Shown: positions 1 through 7,976 of the stretch, piece by piece
How positions within the stretch are numbered: position 1 is the stretch's first letter
Layout: every line of letters begins with the position of its first letter
From: Streptomyces bauhiniae
Lineage (GTDB): Bacteria > Actinomycetota > Actinomycetes > Streptomycetales > Streptomycetaceae
Direction of reading: 5' to 3'
Assembly: GCF_004784475.1 (NCBI RefSeq)
Contig: NZ_SRRT01000006.1
Span: 186,001 to 250,000 of the forward strand
Length of the DNA: 64,000 bases
Notes under the pieces: model-generated
What the model was told of the DNA's origin: nothing
Seen by the model: only the letters and a program-made list of their open reading frames with translations
The model's database searches: none
Made by a program: the position numbers and the translations under genes

Positions 1-195
1 CAGGTCGATGACCGAGTAGATGCCCTCGGGCTTCTTCTTGATCTCGTACGAGAGACGACGACGGCCCCAGGTGTCGACCTTTTCCACCTTGCCGCCGCCA
101 TCGCGGACGACAGAGAGGAAGTTCTCGATCAGCGGGGAGACAGAACGCTCCTCGAGATCGGGGTCGAGGATGACCATCACCTCGTAGTGACGCAT
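1..195 (-). CDS. rpsF: 30S ribosomal protein S6, C-terminal part cut by window edge
   Basis: Primary 16S rRNA-binding protein of the small ribosomal subunit. Only the first 65 codons lie in the window; the gene reads leftward and continues beyond base 1. The N-terminus reads MRHYEVMVILDPDLEER, the conserved S6 start, followed by the VEKVDTWGRRRLSYEIKKK segment typical of the family. The ATG at 195-193 is preceded by a strong GGAGG ribosome binding site about 10 bases upstream. In actinobacteria rpsF normally heads an operon with ssb, rpsR and rplI, which would lie outside the window to the left. Identification is by sequence and context; function is family knowledge. Confidence 0.96.
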   Translation of the reverse strand, partial: MRHYEVMVILDPDLEERSVSPLIENFLSVVRDGGGKVEKVDTWGRRRLSYEIKKKPEGIYSVIDL

Positions 196-470
196 GTGGA
201 ACCCACCTCCTTTGGACTCAGCGGCCACGGTCGTTCCGTGGCAGGAGGGTCGTGATGCGTAAGCAACGGTATCGGCCACCACTGACAATCGGAGGTTCCG
301 CGAGGAACCGCCCACAGTGGGCCGCGACGGGCCAGGGCAGACACCGGTGCAGACGTTGCAGACTACCCGCCCACCCGCTTCCGGTTGAAATCCGGCCCTG
401 GGAGCCCGCAATCTGTACACATCGGGTGTGTAGGGCGCTACAGTGCGCCGCGATCCGCAGGAGGTGCCTC

Positions 471-788
471 ATGACACAGGCATTGCGACCGACCACCGCC
501 GGCTCCCTCTTCGCCAGTGACGGAAAGCCCCATCCACTCCAGGACACCCTGACGGTGGTGACGCTCGTCCTGGGCGTGCTCGCCTTCGTCACCTGCTTCA
601 TCGACGGCCTCCACCTGGTGGCCTCCTGGGCCGGCCTGATCGGCATGCTCACCGGCGCCTACGGCCAGTGGATCTCGATCACCACCCGGGAGCGCTTCGG
701 CCTGATCGTCGGGCTCGGCGCCTCCGGCGTCGGCTTCCTCATCGGCATGGCCAACGGCGGCCTGTTCGGCGGTCTCATCGGCGGCTGA
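471..788 (+). CDS. Small polytopic membrane protein, conserved hypothetical
   Basis: A 105-residue hydrophobic protein of unknown function. It has a short polar N-terminus (about 20 residues) and then three or four membrane segments: roughly 24-44, 46-64 and 72-104, the last one very glycine-rich (GLGASGVGFLIGMANGGLFG). The chosen ATG follows CAGGAGGTGCCTC, a strong Shine-Dalgarno. An open frame extends further upstream, but its residues are Arg/Pro-rich and read through the intergenic region, so I reject that extension. It stands between divergent rpsF and the FemX gene, a position where Streptomyces genomes usually carry a similar small membrane protein. I do not recognise a domain family. 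Confidence 0.8.
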   Translation: MTQALRPTTAGSLFASDGKPHPLQDTLTVVTLVLGVLAFVTCFIDGLHLVASWAGLIGMLTGAYGQWISITTRERFGLIVGLGASGVGFLIGMANGGLFGGLIGG

Positions 789-834
789 CCCCACCCGGCC
801 GCCCGTCCACGACGGCATCACGAGCACCTGGAAC

Positions 835-860
835 GTTCCGGTCCGCGAGCGGGCCGGAAC
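835..860. terminator. Possible hairpin downstream of the small membrane protein gene
   Basis: Inverted repeat GTTCCGG (835-841) / CCGGAAC (854-860) with a GC-rich loop that can pair further. There is no T-run, so it is only a weak candidate terminator between the gene ending at 788 and the FemX-type gene at 971. Confidence 0.3.
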
Positions 861-970
861 ACCGGTGCTGTACGCCCCATTCGGGGCGCTCGCAGGGCGC
901 AGTAGGCTTCGGCGCGAGAGCCGGAGCCCCTGATCCCATGGGGACACACCAGCCCGAGGAGCGCCCCGAC

Positions 971-2092
971 ATGAGTCTGACCCTGAGGACCATCAGCCGC
1001 GAGCAGCATCTGGCATACATCCAGAGCCTGCCGTCGGCCAGTCACATGCAGGTCCCCGCATGGGCCGACGTGAAGGCGGAGTGGCGTTCGGAGAGCCTGG
1101 GCTGGTTCGACGAGCGCACCGGCGAGATGGTCGGCGCCGGTCTGGTCCTCTACCGCCAGCTTCCCAAGATCAAGCGCTACCTCGCCTACCTCCCCGAGGG
1201 CCCGGTCATCAACTGGTTCTCGCCGAACCTGGAGGACTGGCTCCAGCCGATGCTGGCCCACCTCAAGCACCAGGGCGCATTCTCGGTCAAGATGGGCCCG
1301 CCGGTGATCATCCGCCGCTGGAACGCGGAGACCATCAAGAAGGGCATCCAGAGCCCGGACGTGAAGCGGCTGCGGGACATGGAGGCCGACTTCATCGAGC
1401 CGCGCGCCTTCGAGGTGGCCGACAAGCTGCGCCGCATGGGCTGGCAGCAGGGTGAGGACGGCGGCGCCGGCTTCGGCGATGTCCAGCCGCGCTACATCTT
1501 CCAGGTGCCGCTGGCCAACCGCTCGCTGGAAGAGGTGCACAAGCAGTTCAACCAGCTCTGGCGGCGCAACATCAAGAAGGCCGAGAAGGCCGGCGTCGAG
1601 GTCGTCCAGGGCGGTTACCAGGACCTGGAGGAGTGGCAGCGGCTGTACGAGATCACCGCGGTCCGCGACCACTTCCGGCCGCGCCCCCTGTCGTACTTCC
1701 AGCGCATGTGGACGGCCCTCAACACCGAGGACCCCAACCGGATGCGGCTGTACTTCGCCCGCCACAACGGCGTGAACCTGTCGGCGGCCACCATGCTGAT
1801 CGTCGGCGGCCACGTCTGGTATTCCTACGGCGCCTCCGACAACATCGGCCGTGAGGTCCGTCCCTCCAACGCCATGCAGTGGCGGATGCTGCGCGACGCC
1901 TACGCGCTCGGCGCCACCGTCTACGACCTGCGCGGCATCTCCGACTCGCTGGACGAGACGGACCACCTGTTCGGCCTGATCCAGTTCAAGGTCGGCACCG
2001 GCGGCCAGGCGGCCGAGTACCTCGGCGAGTGGGACTTCCCGCTGAACAAGCTGCTGCACAAGGCGCTCGACATCTACATGTCGCGGCGCTGA
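971..2092 (+). CDS. femX: FemX-type lipid II:glycine glycyltransferase (FemXAB family)
   Basis: Cytoplasmic tRNA-dependent peptidyltransferase of the Fem family, expected to add the first glycine to LL-diaminopimelate of lipid II, making the Gly bridge of Streptomyces peptidoglycan. The 373-residue protein has the tandem GNAT-like fold layout of FemXAB: an N-terminal half with QVPAWADVKAEW and AYLPEGPVINW, a basic stretch QLWRRNIKKAEKAGVEV in the middle, and the C-terminal signature YSYGASDNIGREVRPSNAMQW followed by YDLRGI. These match the conserved Fem blocks. ATG at 971 is chosen because the upstream in-frame sequence is non-conserved and Arg-rich. The neighbour at 2228 (alanine-racemase-like) and the PBP at 4979 support a cell-wall role. 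The first-glycine assignment follows the described S. coelicolor FemX in the same genomic place; it is inferred, not seen. Confidence 0.88.
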   Translation: MSLTLRTISREQHLAYIQSLPSASHMQVPAWADVKAEWRSESLGWFDERTGEMVGAGLVLYRQLPKIKRYLAYLPEGPVINWFSPNLEDWLQPMLAHLKHQGAFSVKMGPPVIIRRWNAETIKKGIQSPDVKRLRDMEADFIEPRAFEVADKLRRMGWQQGEDGGAGFGDVQPRYIFQVPLANRSLEEVHKQFNQLWRRNIKKAEKAGVEVVQGGYQDLEEWQRLYEITAVRDHFRPRPLSYFQRMWTALNTEDPNRMRLYFARHNGVNLSAATMLIVGGHVWYSYGASDNIGREVRPSNAMQWRMLRDAYALGATVYDLRGISDSLDETDHLFGLIQFKVGTGGQAAEYLGEWDFPLNKLLHKALDIYMSRR

Positions 2093-2227
2093 GCGGCGGG
2101 CGGCCGCCCGTCCCGCCTTCTGGTTCCATAGCCTTCACAAGGCTTCACCGTCACCCGTCCCCGTCCACCCCCTCGGGGACGTCCCTCTGAATCCACCGCA
2201 GCCACGAGAAAGGTTCCGGGTCCGGCC

Positions 2228-3259
2228 ATGGCGCTCACGCTCTACGTCGACACCGCGCGCTGGCGTGCGCACCACAAGCACGTGCAGGAGCAGTTCCCGG
2301 GACTCGTCCCGGTCTGCAAGGGCAACGGATACGGCTTCGGTCACGAACGGCTCGCGGAGGAGGCCACCCGGCTGGGCTCCGACATGCTGGCCGTCGGCAC
2401 CACGTACGAGGCCGCGCGCATCAAGGACTGGTTCAGCGGCGACCTGCTCGTGCTGACGCCGTACCGGCGCGGCGAGGAGCCGGTGCCGCTGCCGGACCGG
2501 GTGGTCCGCTCGGTGTCGTCGGTCGACGGCGTGTACGGCCTGGTGGGGGCCCGTGTCGTCATCGAGGTGATGTCCTCGATGAAGCGGCACGGCATCAGCG
2601 AGCAGGACCTGCCGCAGCTCCACCAGGCCATAGAGAACGTCCGCCTGGAGGGCTTCGCCATCCACCTGCCCTTGGACCGCACCGACGGCTCGGACGCCGT
2701 CGAGGAGGTCATCGGATGGATGGACCGGCTGCGCGCGGCCCGGCTGCCGCTGCACACGATGTTCGTCAGTCACCTCAAGGCCGATGAACTGATCCGGCTC
2801 CAGCAGCAGTTCCCGCAGACCCGCTTCCGCGCCCGGATCGGCACCCGGCTGTGGCTGGGCGACCACGACGCCACCGAGTACCGCGGCGCCGTGCTGGACG
2901 TCACGAAGGTGACCAAGGGCGACCGCTTCGGCTACCGGCAGCAGAAGGCGGCCTCGGACGGCTTCCTGGTGGTCGTGGCAGGCGGTACGTCGCACGGGGT
3001 GGGCCTGGAGGCCCCGAAGGCCCTGCACGGCGTCATGCCGCGCGCCAAGGGCGTGGCGCGGGCCGGCCTCGCCACGGTGAACCGGAACCTCGCGCCGTTC
3101 GTCTGGGGCGGCAAGCAGCGCTGGTTCGCGGAGCCGCCGCACATGCAGGTGTCGATCCTGTTCGTCCCCTCTGACGCTCCCGAGCCGAAGGTCGGCGACG
3201 AGCTGGTGGCCCATCTGCGGCACACCACCACGACGTTCGACCGGATCGTGGACCGCTAG
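2228..3259 (+). CDS. Alanine-racemase-like PLP protein (fold-type III), atypical active site
   Basis: A 343-residue protein of the alanine racemase superfamily. The PLP-lysine motif VCKGNGYGFGHE is at residues 29-40 (Lys31 the likely Schiff-base lysine), and the TIM-barrel continues through FVSHLKADE and RIGTRLWLGD. A C-terminal barrel-like part ends with VGDELVAHLRHTTTTFD. The usual C-terminal GYADGY block, which carries the catalytic tyrosine of true alanine racemases, is not present; the equivalent stretch reads VVVAGGTSHGVGLE. True racemase activity is therefore doubtful. It starts 135 bases after femX on the same strand and may be co-transcribed. Other options are a different amino-acid racemase or a PLP-binding accessory protein of wall synthesis. 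Confidence 0.75.
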   Translation: MALTLYVDTARWRAHHKHVQEQFPGLVPVCKGNGYGFGHERLAEEATRLGSDMLAVGTTYEAARIKDWFSGDLLVLTPYRRGEEPVPLPDRVVRSVSSVDGVYGLVGARVVIEVMSSMKRHGISEQDLPQLHQAIENVRLEGFAIHLPLDRTDGSDAVEEVIGWMDRLRAARLPLHTMFVSHLKADELIRLQQQFPQTRFRARIGTRLWLGDHDATEYRGAVLDVTKVTKGDRFGYRQQKAASDGFLVVVAGGTSHGVGLEAPKALHGVMPRAKGVARAGLATVNRNLAPFVWGGKQRWFAEPPHMQVSILFVPSDAPEPKVGDELVAHLRHTTTTFDRIVDR

Positions 3260-3287
3260 GGCCGCCGGACCGGACCAGAGCTGACGG

Positions 3288-3321
3288 AAAGGCCGTGCAC
3301 GGAATCTCGTGCACGGCCTTT
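3288..3321. terminator. Strong bidirectional terminator hairpin
   Basis: Perfect 13-bp arms AAAGGCCGTGCAC (3288-3300) and GTGCACGGCCTTT (3309-3321) around an 8-base loop, with A-run/T-run flanks on both sides. It separates the convergent racemase-like gene and the GT87 gene. Confidence 0.85.
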
Positions 3322-3336
3322 CTCATGACCCTCAGA

Positions 3337-3361
3337 GGCCGTTCGCTCAGAGCGAACGGCC
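3337..3361. terminator. Second hairpin overlapping the GT87 stop codon
   Basis: Perfect 11-bp arms GGCCGTTCGCT (3337-3347) / AGCGAACGGCC (3351-3361) around a 3-base loop. It covers the TGA of the leftward GT87 gene and lies 16 bases from the terminator at 3288-3321, giving a tandem pair between convergent genes. No T-run is seen. Confidence 0.5.
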
Positions 3362-4852
3362 CTCGTGGTGCAGGGGTTCCGGGCCGCCCCAGTCCGTCCG
3401 CGACGGCTCCTCGGGCACCTCGTGCTCCGGGTGCCGTAGCCCGCGCAGGACGAAGTGGTCGGCCGCGCCGTCGAGTACGCCGCCTGAAGGGTCGTCGTCC
3501 CCGGCCCGGCGCACCACGTCCCGCTCCGGCCGGAGGATGTCGCGCACGACGACGGCGCACAGGTACAGGGTGCCGAGCAGGTGCAGGGCGATCGCCCAGT
3601 GGTAGCCCTCGGTGGGCAGGCCCTTGTGGGCGTCTCCGCTGGTCGTGTACGCGAGGTAGAACCAGATGCCGAGGAAGTACGCCACCTCGCACGCCTGCCA
3701 GATCAGGAAGTCCCGCCACTTGGGCCGGGCGAGGACCGCCAGCGGCACCAGCCACAGCACGTACTGGGGGGAGTAGACCTTGTTGGTGAGGATGAAGGCC
3801 GCCACCATCAGGAAGGCGAGTTGGGCGAAGCGCGGCCGGCGCGGGGCGGTGAACGTCAGCGCCGCGATGCCGAGGAACGACAGCACCACCAGGGCGCTGG
3901 CGGTGGTGTTCACGAAGTCGATGCTCGGCGGGTTGCTGGAGTTCTGGGACCAGATCAGCCAGAACGAGCCGAAGTCGATGCCCCGGTCATGGCTGAACGT
4001 GTAGAACTTCGACCAGCCCTCGAAGGCGAACAGCATCACCGGCACATTCACCACGAGCCACGCGCCCGCCGCGCCGCCGACCGCCAGGAAGAACTCCCGC
4101 CACTTGCCCGCCCGCCAGCACAGCACCAGCAGGGGGCCGAGCAGGACGAGGGGATAGAGCTTGGCGGCCGTGGCGAGGCCCAGGAGCACGCCGAAGGCGA
4201 CCGCCCGGCCGCGGGACCACATCAGCATCGCCGCGGCCGTCAGGGCCACCGCCAGGAGGTCCCAGTTGATGGTGGCGGTCAGCGCGAAGGCCGGGGCCAG
4301 AGCGAGCAGCAGGCCGTCCCAGGGGCGCCGGCGGTGGGTCCGGCTGACGCAGACGGCGATGACGGCCGCGCAGACCATCAGCATCCCGGCGTTGACGAAC
4401 CAGTACCACTGCTCCTGCCGCTGGATGCCGCCACTGCCCGGTGTGAGCCAGGAGGCGACCTCCATGAACACGCCGGTCAGCACCGGGTACTCGAGGTAGT
4501 CCATGTCGCCGGGCAGCTTGTCGAAGTACGGCACAAGCCCGTCGGCGAAGCCACGCCCCTGGTAGAGGTGGGGGATGTCCGAGTAGCAGGCGTGCGTGTA
4601 CTGCGAGCTGGCCCCGAAGAACCAGGCGCCGTCGTAGCAGGGCGCCTTCTGGACGAGCCCGAGGGCGAACATGCCGATCGCCACGAGCACGACGACCCGG
4701 ACCGGCGTCCACCAGGACGTCCCGGTCAGGGCGCGTCGCCCGAGGGGGCCGCCGATCAGCTCGCTGCCGGCGGCGGCGATCTCGTCCTCCCGCGTCGGTC
4801 GTACCGTCTCCGGTTCACGCACGCGCGCGGGTGTCGTCTCTGCACTGGGCAT
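3347..4852 (-). CDS. Polytopic membrane glycosyltransferase, GT87/DUF2029-like
   Basis: Integral membrane protein of about 501 residues with around ten hydrophobic segments, of the GT-C type (polyprenyl-phosphate-dependent mannosyltransferase-like, GT87/DUF2029). The first membrane segment (VRVVVLVAIGMFALGLVQ) is followed by an extracytoplasmic loop YDGAWFFGASSQYTHACYSDIPHLYQGRG and the conserved-looking DYLEYPVLTG; later segments include TAAKLYPLVLLGPLLVL and NKVYSPQYVLWLVPL. The ATG at 4852 (MPSAETTP) is preferred because GGCAGG sits about 9 bases upstream; an ATG at 4861 is possible, and a longer frame starting inside the parS site is rejected. A gene of this type also lies next to ponA1 in M. 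tuberculosis, so its place after the class A PBP is ancestral. Sugar donor and acceptor are unknown. Confidence 0.82.
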   Translation of the reverse strand: MPSAETTPARVREPETVRPTREDEIAAAGSELIGGPLGRRALTGTSWWTPVRVVVLVAIGMFALGLVQKAPCYDGAWFFGASSQYTHACYSDIPHLYQGRGFADGLVPYFDKLPGDMDYLEYPVLTGVFMEVASWLTPGSGGIQRQEQWYWFVNAGMLMVCAAVIAVCVSRTHRRRPWDGLLLALAPAFALTATINWDLLAVALTAAAMLMWSRGRAVAFGVLLGLATAAKLYPLVLLGPLLVLCWRAGKWREFFLAVGGAAGAWLVVNVPVMLFAFEGWSKFYTFSHDRGIDFGSFWLIWSQNSSNPPSIDFVNTTASALVVLSFLGIAALTFTAPRRPRFAQLAFLMVAAFILTNKVYSPQYVLWLVPLAVLARPKWRDFLIWQACEVAYFLGIWFYLAYTTSGDAHKGLPTEGYHWAIALHLLGTLYLCAVVVRDILRPERDVVRRAGDDDPSGGVLDGAADHFVLRGLRHPEHEVPEEPSRTDWGGPEPLHHEGRSL

Positions 4853-4889
4853 GGGGCACATCCTGCCGTACTCGCTCGGAAAAACGCCG

Positions 4890-4922
4890 AGGGCCGCCGC
4901 ACCTGGTCGGTGCGACGGCCCT
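4890..4922 (-). terminator. Intrinsic terminator of the class A PBP gene
   Basis: Near-perfect 14-bp hairpin AGGGCCGCCGCACC (4890-4903) / GGTGCGACGGCCCT (4909-4922) with one mismatch. Read leftward it is followed by a TTTTT run (plus-strand AAAAA near 4880-4884), so it should end PBP transcription before the GT87 gene. Confidence 0.8.
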
Positions 4923-4923
4923 T

Positions 4924-4937
4924 GTTTCACGTGAAAC
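4924..4937. other. parS: parS centromere site
   Basis: Exact palindrome GTTTCACGTGAAAC, the Streptomyces ParB binding site. It is intergenic, between the PBP gene end and its terminator hairpin. Confidence 0.95.
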
Positions 4938-4978
4938 ACCCGCGCGGGTCGAAATGACCGCCAATCGGGCAGGTGGTC

Positions 4979-7612
4979 CTATTGGCCGGCCTGACCTCCG
5001 AACAAGCCTCCGCCGTCGCTCCCATTGGCTCCGGCATTGCCGTTGCCCCTGACATCACCGGTTCCGGGTGAGGTCGAATCGGTCGGCGAGGAGCTGGCTC
5101 CGCCGTCGGCACCACCGGGTCCGGTGCCGCCGTCGTCGTTGCAGAAGAACCGGCAGGTCTCGCTCTCGGTGGGCGAGGGCGATGCCGTGGACTCGCTCGG
5201 CGACGGGCTCGACGACTCGGTCGGCGTCTCGCTGGGCGTGATGCTCGGCTTCGGGGTCGGCGTGGGAGCGCCCGCCTCGTTGTGGATCTTGCCGATCTTG
5301 ATCGCGTCCGGGAAGCCGGGGTCGTTCTTGCCCTTCAGCGCGGCCATCATGTACTCGGTCCACACCGAGGTCGGGATGTCACCACCGTGGATGGAGTCCG
5401 TGCCGGCCGTACCGTTCATCGACAGCAGACGGTGGTCCTTGGGGTTCTCACGGAACATCGCCACCGAGGTGGCGAGCTGCTGGGTGTAGCCGACGAACCA
5501 GGCCGACTTGTTCTCGTCGGTGGTACCGGTCTTGCCGGCGGCCGTGCGGCCCAGTGCCTTGGCGTTCTGCCCCGTGCCGTTCTGGATCACGTTCTCCAGG
5601 ACGTCGGTGACGTTGTTGGCGATGCTGGAGTCCATCACCTGCTTGGACTTCGGCTTGGTGAAGCCCCTCAGCTCCTGGCCGTCCGACTTGACCATGGTGA
5701 CCGAGTACGGGTCCACCTGCTTACCGGAGGCGGCGAACGTCGCGTAGGAGTCCGCCATGCGGATCGCGCTTGGGGTGGAGGTACCGATGGCGAAGGACGG
5801 GTTCAGGTCCTTGGCCATGCTGCCCTCCAGGATGCCGGTCGAACGGGCCATGTCCCGGACCTTCGACATGCCGACATCGACACCGAGCTGCACGAACGGT
5901 GTGTTGATCGACTGCTCCATCGCCTTGCGCAGGGTGATGTAGCCCCAGGGGTGGTCGCTCTCATTGGCCTGGAAGAAGAACGAGTTGTCCTTGTTGAGGT
6001 AGTACGAGCCATCGGGCCGGCGGACCTTGAGATGGTCGTTGCCGTTGTACTTGCTCAGCGGGGAGATGCCCTCACCGTTGGAGTTGTACGTGCCGTCCTG
6101 CATGGCCGCGGCCAGCACATACGGCTTCCAGGTCGATCCCACCGGGACACCGGAGGTGTCGGCGTTGTTGGTGAAGTGGCCGTTCTCGTAGCCGTCGCCC
6201 CCGTAGAGGGCGACGATCGCGCCGTCGTTGGGCACCACCGAGGCCGCGCCGAACTGGACGTACTTGTCCTTCTCCTGGGTCTCGGGCTTCAGCCGCGACT
6301 TCTGGATCTTCTTCACGGCCGCGCTCAGAGCGTCGACCTTGGCCTTCTGGAACGTCGTGTAGATCTGGTAGCCGCCCTTGTCGAACTTCGCCTCCGTGAT
6401 GTCGGAGTGGTTCAGGACGTACTTCTTAGCCGTGTCCACCAAGTAGCTGATCTGGCCGTTCATACCCCTGGTCGCCTTGCGCCCCTGCGGAACGGGGTAC
6501 TTGCTGACCGCCTTCTGGTAGTCGGCGTCGGTGAGGTGCTTGTCCTTGTGCATCTCACCGAGAATCCAGCGCCAGCGTCCCTCGGAACGGGCCCGGTTGG
6601 CTTCCTCGGTGGCAGTCTTGTCGAGGTCCGCGTTGCCCGCCGGGTCGTAGTACGTCGGGCCCTTCAGCAGGGCCGCAAGAACGGCACACTGGCTGGGCGT
6701 GAGGTCCTGGGCGTCCTTGCCGTAGTACGTCTGCGCGGCCGCCTGGATGCCGTAGGCACCACGCCCGTAGTACGAGGTGTTCAGGTAACCCCGCATGATT
6801 TCGTTCTTGTCGAGCTTCGTGCCCACCTTCAGGGAGATGAACATCTCCGTGAACTTACGGGTGAGCGTCTGGTCCTGGCTCAGGTACGTGTTCTTGACGA
6901 ACTGCTGGGTGATCGTGGAGCCACCCTGGGTCTGTCCGCCGCGCGCCATGTTGGCCAAGGCCCGCGCGATACCCATGGGGTCCACGCCCGAGTCCTGGTA
7001 GAAGCTCTTGTTCTCCGCGGAGATCACCGCGTACTGCATGGCCTTGGGGATCTTCTCGATCTTGAGGTTCTGCCGGTTCACACCGGTGCCCGTGGCCACC
7101 ATCTGGGTTCCGTCGCCCCAGTAGTAGACGTTGTTCTGGGACTCGGCCGCGGCGTTCTCGTCCGGAATGCCGACCAGTGCGTAACCCACGCCGGCCATGA
7201 CGATCAGGCTGCCCACGAAGCCGAGGCCCAGGCCGGTTACCAGGCGCCATGAAGGCACCCAGCGATGCCAGCCGTACTTGCCCACGCGCGGATAGTCGAT
7301 GAACCGGGGCTTACCGGGTGGTCCTTGGTCATGGCCCCGGCCGCGGCCCGAGGGCGCGTTGTCCGCGCCCCGGCGGCGGCCGCCGCCTCTCTGGGCGGCA
7401 CGGCGCGCCTCGGCACGGCTGCCGTACTCACGCCCATCACCCCCAGAGCCGTAGGTGTCCGGTCCCTGGGAATGAGACCCATAGGAGTGGTCGGAGGCCC
7501 CGTTGGCGCCTCGCGGTGCCGCGGGACGGCCGGAGGACGGGCCGGGCTGGCCGCGTCGGGCCGCCCGTCCGCCTCCCTGCGGCTGCGGCGGTTTGCGACG
7601 GTGCTCGCTCAT
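4979..7612 (-). CDS. ponA: Class A penicillin-binding protein (bifunctional glycosyltransferase/transpeptidase)
   Basis: Membrane-anchored enzyme that polymerises lipid II into glycan strands and cross-links peptides. It has 877 residues from the ATG at 7612 (MSEHRRKPP), chosen for the GAGGAGT ribosome binding site; an upstream ATG is unsupported. Order: a disordered Gly/Arg-rich cytoplasmic tail to about 115; a membrane anchor (LVTGLGLGFVGSLIVMAGVGYA); a GT51 domain with AVISAENKSFYQDSGVDPMG and GGSTITQQFVKN; a transpeptidase with STWK (Ser493), SIN and KTGTTD; and a Ser/Thr/Pro-rich C-terminal tail of about 100 residues with two cysteines (CRFFC). It corresponds by place to M. tuberculosis ponA1 (rpsF on one side, PadR and ino1 on the other). 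The odd low-complexity tail is probably extracellular. Confidence 0.95.
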   Translation of the reverse strand: MSEHRRKPPQPQGGGRAARRGQPGPSSGRPAAPRGANGASDHSYGSHSQGPDTYGSGGDGREYGSRAEARRAAQRGGGRRRGADNAPSGRGRGHDQGPPGKPRFIDYPRVGKYGWHRWVPSWRLVTGLGLGFVGSLIVMAGVGYALVGIPDENAAAESQNNVYYWGDGTQMVATGTGVNRQNLKIEKIPKAMQYAVISAENKSFYQDSGVDPMGIARALANMARGGQTQGGSTITQQFVKNTYLSQDQTLTRKFTEMFISLKVGTKLDKNEIMRGYLNTSYYGRGAYGIQAAAQTYYGKDAQDLTPSQCAVLAALLKGPTYYDPAGNADLDKTATEEANRARSEGRWRWILGEMHKDKHLTDADYQKAVSKYPVPQGRKATRGMNGQISYLVDTAKKYVLNHSDITEAKFDKGGYQIYTTFQKAKVDALSAAVKKIQKSRLKPETQEKDKYVQFGAASVVPNDGAIVALYGGDGYENGHFTNNADTSGVPVGSTWKPYVLAAAMQDGTYNSNGEGISPLSKYNGNDHLKVRRPDGSYYLNKDNSFFFQANESDHPWGYITLRKAMEQSINTPFVQLGVDVGMSKVRDMARSTGILEGSMAKDLNPSFAIGTSTPSAIRMADSYATFAASGKQVDPYSVTMVKSDGQELRGFTKPKSKQVMDSSIANNVTDVLENVIQNGTGQNAKALGRTAAGKTGTTDENKSAWFVGYTQQLATSVAMFRENPKDHRLLSMNGTAGTDSIHGGDIPTSVWTEYMMAALKGKNDPGFPDAIKIGKIHNEAGAPTPTPKPSITPSETPTESSSPSPSESTASPSPTESETCRFFCNDDGGTGPGGADGGASSSPTDSTSPGTGDVRGNGNAGANGSDGGGLFGGQAGQ

Positions 7613-7976
7613 CGAACGATTACTCCTCGGGCAGGCGCATCCGTGCGCGCCTGGAAACAGCGGCTGGTTTCCGGTCCCCCCGAAGTACGGATGCGGTCGT
7701 TGCTGCATTCACCCGTACTGCACCGAGGATCACGACGCTCCCCAAGCGCCCCTTGGTTCCCGGTGTTGTGCATGCCGCACAGACTACGCACCGCCAAAAC
7801 CCTCCGAGCCCCGAAGTTCACCCCAAATCAGGCAACTTGCCTCGTACGAATCGGTGATGTGATCCCGTTCACCGTCGACCCTCTTGTCGCATGCCAGGGC
7901 GCGTTCTATCGTCGTGATGTATCGAGTCGATACATCAGAGCGAGATAAAAGCGCTGGGCGCCGAGAGGAGGCGATC
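7613..7976. other. Divergent regulatory region between PBP and PadR genes
   Basis: 364 bases without a supported gene. It must carry the leftward PBP promoter and the rightward padR promoter. The only clear element is the palindrome at 7915-7937, described separately. Open frames in it are Arg/Pro-rich and not credible. Confidence 0.6.
7915..7937. promoter_or_regulatory. Perfect 23-bp palindrome, likely PadR operator
   Basis: Half-sites TGATGTATCGA (7915-7925) and TCGATACATCA (7927-7937) around one central G, with no mismatch. It contains the ATGT...ACAT spacing known for PadR-family operators and lies 39 bases upstream of the padR start, which suggests autorepression. Inference from family knowledge plus the perfect symmetry. 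Confidence 0.75.

Noticed and set aside
252..470. Upstream extension of the small membrane protein
   Set aside because: Arg/Pro-rich shadow sequence without start signals; ATG 471 has GGAGG.
7884..7976. Upstream extension of the PadR gene
   Set aside because: It would place the operator inside the coding region, and ATG 7977 has an ideal ribosome binding site.
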